Assembly (NCBI GenBank): GCA_944386475.1
Contig: CALXBH010000063.1
Coordinates: 1-56,582, forward strand
DNA from: an uncultured Clostridia bacterium
GTDB lineage: Bacteria > Bacillota > Clostridia > Oscillospirales > Ruminococcaceae
Direction: 5' to 3'
DNA length: 56,582 bases
Shown: one piece after another, positions 53,554 to 56,582 of the stretch
Layout: each line of letters begins with the position of its first letter
Position numbering within the stretch: position 1 is the stretch's first letter
Notes under the pieces: generated by a model
Seen by the model: the letters and a program-made list of their open reading frames with translations, nothing else
Database searches by the model: none
What the model was told of the DNA's origin: nothing
Program-made: the position numbers and the translations under genes

Positions 53554-54117
53554 TTAGATATAAAGGTCGATCTTTTTGATCTCCTTGGGGGTAAGCTTAT
53601 AGATATCCTCGATCTCATACCGGTTTCCGTGGATATCCTCGATGACCAGCCGGGTCTCGGACAATTTCGCCACCGCGTTGTGGTTGGAACAGGTAAAGCG
53701 GCAGGCGCCCTTGTCGGTCACCACATCCCAATAGGAATAGCCGTACTCGTCCTTAACGCTGTTGACCTTTTGTATTTTGGGCAGGAAGTACCGCAGAGCC
53801 ATCTGCCGGGTGAGAAGCTCCTGGTCCTCTTTGGACAGGTCGCTTAAATGATGGATGATCCCCAGTTCGTTCCCCTCTTCATCCCGGATAGACAGAAAAT
53901 CATCCGGCTGGGTAAAGGGAAAACACCGGTGCACCGCAATGCGCTCGCAGGTTTTACCCCGAAACTCCATGCGCACAAAGCCGCCCTCGGTGAGGGAAAA
54001 TTTCGCGTTGTCTTTATCGATATAATGGATCGACTGCATGTCCAGCGCGGCGAGGCGCTGCTGTTCGATCACCTGGGAAGCCTCGTCCTGGCCGCCCCAC
54101 TGTTTTTGCTCTCTCAA
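53554..54117 (-). CDS. DUF1854 protein
   Basis: 187 residues, soluble. Helical N-terminus (MREQKQWGGQDEASQVIEQQ), then a beta-rich domain with FSLTEGGFVRMEFRGKTCER, IAVHRCFPFTQPDDFLSIRD, GNELGIIHHLSDLS and the C-terminal RYEIEDIYKLTPKEIKKIDL. It matches my recall of the DUF1854 family, which is found beside ABC exporters. Encoded exactly between the two exporter halves, so a regulatory or cargo-handing part of the complex is likely. Confidence 0.85.
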   Translation of the reverse strand: MREQKQWGGQDEASQVIEQQRLAALDMQSIHYIDKDNAKFSLTEGGFVRMEFRGKTCERIAVHRCFPFTQPDDFLSIRDEEGNELGIIHHLSDLSKEDQELLTRQMALRYFLPKIQKVNSVKDEYGYSYWDVVTDKGACRFTCSNHNAVAKLSETRLVIEDIHGNRYEIEDIYKLTPKEIKKIDLYI

Positions 54118-54163
54118 AACGCCACATCCTTTCAGGCAAAGGGATATAATCGATTATATTTTC

Positions 54164-56449
54164 TTACTCAATCAGTCCCCGCATAGCCAGAGCCTTATCC
54201 TGGAGCTGTGTTAAGCGGTAGTAAACGCCTTTTTGCTCCAGCAGTTCCTCGTGGCTTCCGGACTCCACCACCCGGCCGTCCTCAATAACGATCAGATGAT
54301 CCGCCCCCCGCAGGGTGGACAGCCGGTGGGCGATGGAAATCACCGTGCGCCCGCCAGCCAGTTTGTCCAGCGCCGCCTGGATATTCTTTTCCGTCTGGGT
54401 GTCCACCGAGGCGGTGGCCTCGTCCAGAATTAGGATTTTAGGATCAGCCAAAATCGCCCGGGCGATGGATAAACGCTGCCGCTCGCCGCCCGAAAGCTGC
54501 TTTTTCGAGCCGGAGCCGATCACCGTGTCATAACCGTCAGGCATCTTGCAGATAAAGTCGTGGGCGTTGGCGGTGATCGCCGCCGCCACGATCTCCTCTC
54601 GGGAGCAGTTTGGGTTTGCATAGGCGATGTTCTGCGCCACTGTTCCCCGGAAGATATAGGTCTCCTGACTCACCATCGCGATGTTTTTGCGCAGATCGGC
54701 AAAGGAGAGGTCTTTTACATTGATCCCGTCAATGAGGATTTCTCCCCCGGTCACATCGTACAGCCGGGACAAAAGGCTTACGATAGTGGTCTTTCCTGTG
54801 CCGGTGTGGCCGACGATCCCCAGCATTTTGCCCGGCTCGGCCACAAAGCTGATATCCCGAAGGATTTGTTTGTTGGGCTCGTAATAGAAGTTTACGTTTT
54901 TAAACTCCACCCGGCCCTCAAACTGAGGATGGAGGATGGGATGCTCCGCCTCCCGCACCTCGGGCACAGCGTCGATGATCTCAAAAATCCGCTGGGCCGC
55001 GTTGGCGGAGTTGGCCCACCGCTGGAACACCTCGGTGAAAAACTGGATCGGCCCGGACAAAAGCCCCTGATAGCCCAAAAAGGTCACTAACATACCATAG
55101 GTGGATTCATGGCTTAATAAGATGAGGCAAAAGCCTGCCAGCGTCACCAGCAGCTGGGACAGCTGCTGCACCGAAGAATAGGAGGAAAAGAAGATATTCT
55201 GATAGTCCACCTGGTTGATCTCCGCACTGCGGACCCGGGCGGAAAGCTTTTGAAAGCGGGCAACCTCCTGATCTCCCTGGCCGAACGCACGCACTACCCT
55301 GGCGCCGGTGATATCGTCGTTAATATGGGCGTTTAACGTCCTGGTCCCCCGGTGGAGCTTTCCGAACATATGCCACAGCCGGGGCAGGAGCTTTACACAG
55401 ACGATGACCAAAAACGGAATCAAGATGATCGAGGCGATGGCCAGCTTCCAGCTTAAAGAAAACATCACAACGAGGGCCACCAGCGTCATAACGATGTTGG
55501 AGATAAAATACGGCACCGAGTCCAGAAAAAAGCTGAACACCTCGTTGGCGTCGTTGTTGACCCGGGTCATCAAGCCGCCGGTCTGCCGCTTGGAGAAAAA
55601 GCTCACCGACAGCCGCTGCAAGGCTGAATACACCCTAGTCTTAATATCCAAAACCACCTTGGGAACAACCCGGGCGGTGATCCGTCCCTGAATGATGCCA
55701 AACAGCTGCTGGAGCACATAGCCAGCCACCATAATCAGCACCACCATTAACAGCGCAAGCCAGGCGGCGGTGATTTTTCCGAACTGTTTCCCAGCCAGTA
55801 CCCCGTCATACAGCACAATGCCGTTTAGGTAAGGCAGCAGCACGTTAAACGCGGCGGTCAAAAAGATACAGAGAAATACTCCGATAATCTGGAACTTAAA
55901 CGGCTTAAAGCATACCAGAAGCCGCTTTAAAACCGAACGCTTGTCCATGCACCGTGGGCACACCCGCCGCCCCCGCTCCGGATAAGGCGCCCCGCACTTG
56001 GGGCAGTATTCCACCTGCTGGCCGTCGGACAGGTCCTCCGGGGAAAGTTCCCGCCCCTCTTTGAGCTTGTGAAACAAACGGGAAATCTGCATCATAGGGA
56101 AGGTATATGTACTGGAATACGCGCAGATTCCTTCCTCCGCACCGTCTTTTTTGATGACAAACACGCCGCCGGTCACCATAGGGATTGCTTCTACATCCTC
56201 CAGATCTTTTAAGGGGTACCGGTAAAGCTCTTTAATTTGTTTCGGATAGGCTTCGTGGTTATAAAGCTCCCGGGAGGGGACATCGCAAACGGCAAAGATA
56301 AGTTCGTCTTTGCACAGCGCCACGATGCCGCAAAACGGATTGCAGTCCAAATCCATGTCGCAGCGGGTACAGGCGATAATGGGATTTTTGACGCTCTGTT
56401 TTTGAAGCTCCGGCTCCAAAAGGCGTAATAATTTGGGATCCGCCGCCAT
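54164..56449 (-). CDS. ABC exporter half with N-terminal zinc ribbon (A)
   Basis: 761 residues, ATG 56449 after AGGAGG. The N-terminal cytosolic extension (about 1-160) has CTRCDMDLDCNPFCG near residues 28-42 and a zinc ribbon CPKCGAPYPERGRRVCPRC (about 147-165), then six membrane helices (about 175-470). ATPase: Walker A VGHTGTGKTTIVSLL, LSGGERQRLSIARAILA, Walker B KILILDEATASVD, H-loop IAHRLSTLRG. Both halves keep full catalytic motifs. First gene of the operon; the 133 bases upstream to the window end hold no gene. Confidence 0.9.
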   Translation of the reverse strand: MAADPKLLRLLEPELQKQSVKNPIIACTRCDMDLDCNPFCGIVALCKDELIFAVCDVPSRELYNHEAYPKQIKELYRYPLKDLEDVEAIPMVTGGVFVIKKDGAEEGICAYSSTYTFPMMQISRLFHKLKEGRELSPEDLSDGQQVEYCPKCGAPYPERGRRVCPRCMDKRSVLKRLLVCFKPFKFQIIGVFLCIFLTAAFNVLLPYLNGIVLYDGVLAGKQFGKITAAWLALLMVVLIMVAGYVLQQLFGIIQGRITARVVPKVVLDIKTRVYSALQRLSVSFFSKRQTGGLMTRVNNDANEVFSFFLDSVPYFISNIVMTLVALVVMFSLSWKLAIASIILIPFLVIVCVKLLPRLWHMFGKLHRGTRTLNAHINDDITGARVVRAFGQGDQEVARFQKLSARVRSAEINQVDYQNIFFSSYSSVQQLSQLLVTLAGFCLILLSHESTYGMLVTFLGYQGLLSGPIQFFTEVFQRWANSANAAQRIFEIIDAVPEVREAEHPILHPQFEGRVEFKNVNFYYEPNKQILRDISFVAEPGKMLGIVGHTGTGKTTIVSLLSRLYDVTGGEILIDGINVKDLSFADLRKNIAMVSQETYIFRGTVAQNIAYANPNCSREEIVAAAITANAHDFICKMPDGYDTVIGSGSKKQLSGGERQRLSIARAILADPKILILDEATASVDTQTEKNIQAALDKLAGGRTVISIAHRLSTLRGADHLIVIEDGRVVESGSHEELLEQKGVYYRLTQLQDKALAMRGLIE

Positions 56450-56582
56450 AGCAATCCTCCTCGTATAATAAGATTCAAAGTTAATAGTTGCAGGTATCAG
56501 CAGGCTTAGAGATGCCCGTGATACAATAGCTGTAGGACAGCAGGGTCAAGCTCTTTCCCTCCTAGTTGAGCTGTAAGGCTGC
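56450..56582. other. Upstream region of the ABC operon
   Basis: No gene. It should hold the operon promoter, but none is clear enough to place. Confidence 0.4.

Overview
The window comes from a low-to-mid GC Gram-positive anaerobe, most likely a gut Clostridia (Oscillospirales/Ruminococcaceae-like). Evidence: strong AGGAGG ribosome sites with TTG and GTG starts, a T-box before hisS-aspS, an mreBCD-PBP2-minD-mgsA block, DnaD/DnaI-type replication genes, a dockerin module, NPxTG-like sorting signals and LytTR regulation. Nearly all genes are on the minus strand.

Region 1 (1-17.2 kb) is accessory and concerns the cell surface. Read leftward from 14174 it encodes a membrane-anchored beta protein, a ~1840-residue Gly-rich secreted protein, two small secreted proteins sharing a C-terminal domain with the giant, and a Cna-B-type protein with a sorting-signal-like tail. 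Next come a decayed LuxR/MalT-type regulator with a structured intergenic region, then a Cys-rich small protein coupled to a dockerin/InlB-repeat giant that runs off the left edge. A GHKL histidine kinase (plus) and LytTR response regulator (minus) lie convergently beside it. A 21-bp-spaced direct repeat in the divergent promoter region is a good LytTR operator.

Region 2 (17.3-24.4 kb) holds a small hypothetical, three tRNAs (Ala-CGC, Val-CAC, Ala-GGC), a frameshifted 1051-bp insertion sequence with a 26-bp target duplication abutting the tRNA promoter, and an AraC regulator divergent from a 1336-residue surface protein with GLUG, metallo-beta-lactamase and discoidin-like parts.

Region 3 (24.4-44.1 kb) is core: DnaI/DnaC-like and DnaD-like proteins, a methyltransferase flanked by two copies of a structured repeat, aspS, hisS with T-box, mgsA, minD, PBP2, mreD, mreC, mreB, maf, DUF4321, dut, a U32 peptidase, zapA, and glgP on the plus strand.

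Region 4 (44.2-56.6 kb) has an OmpR/HisKA two-component pair with a PepSY-repeat protein whose promoter carries an 11-bp-spaced direct repeat, a secreted zinc metalloprotease with a lipoprotein, and an operon of two large ABC exporters with N-terminal zinc-ribbon extensions around a DUF1854 protein, ending in a short-chain reductase.

All calls come from reading the sequence and translations; no database search was run.
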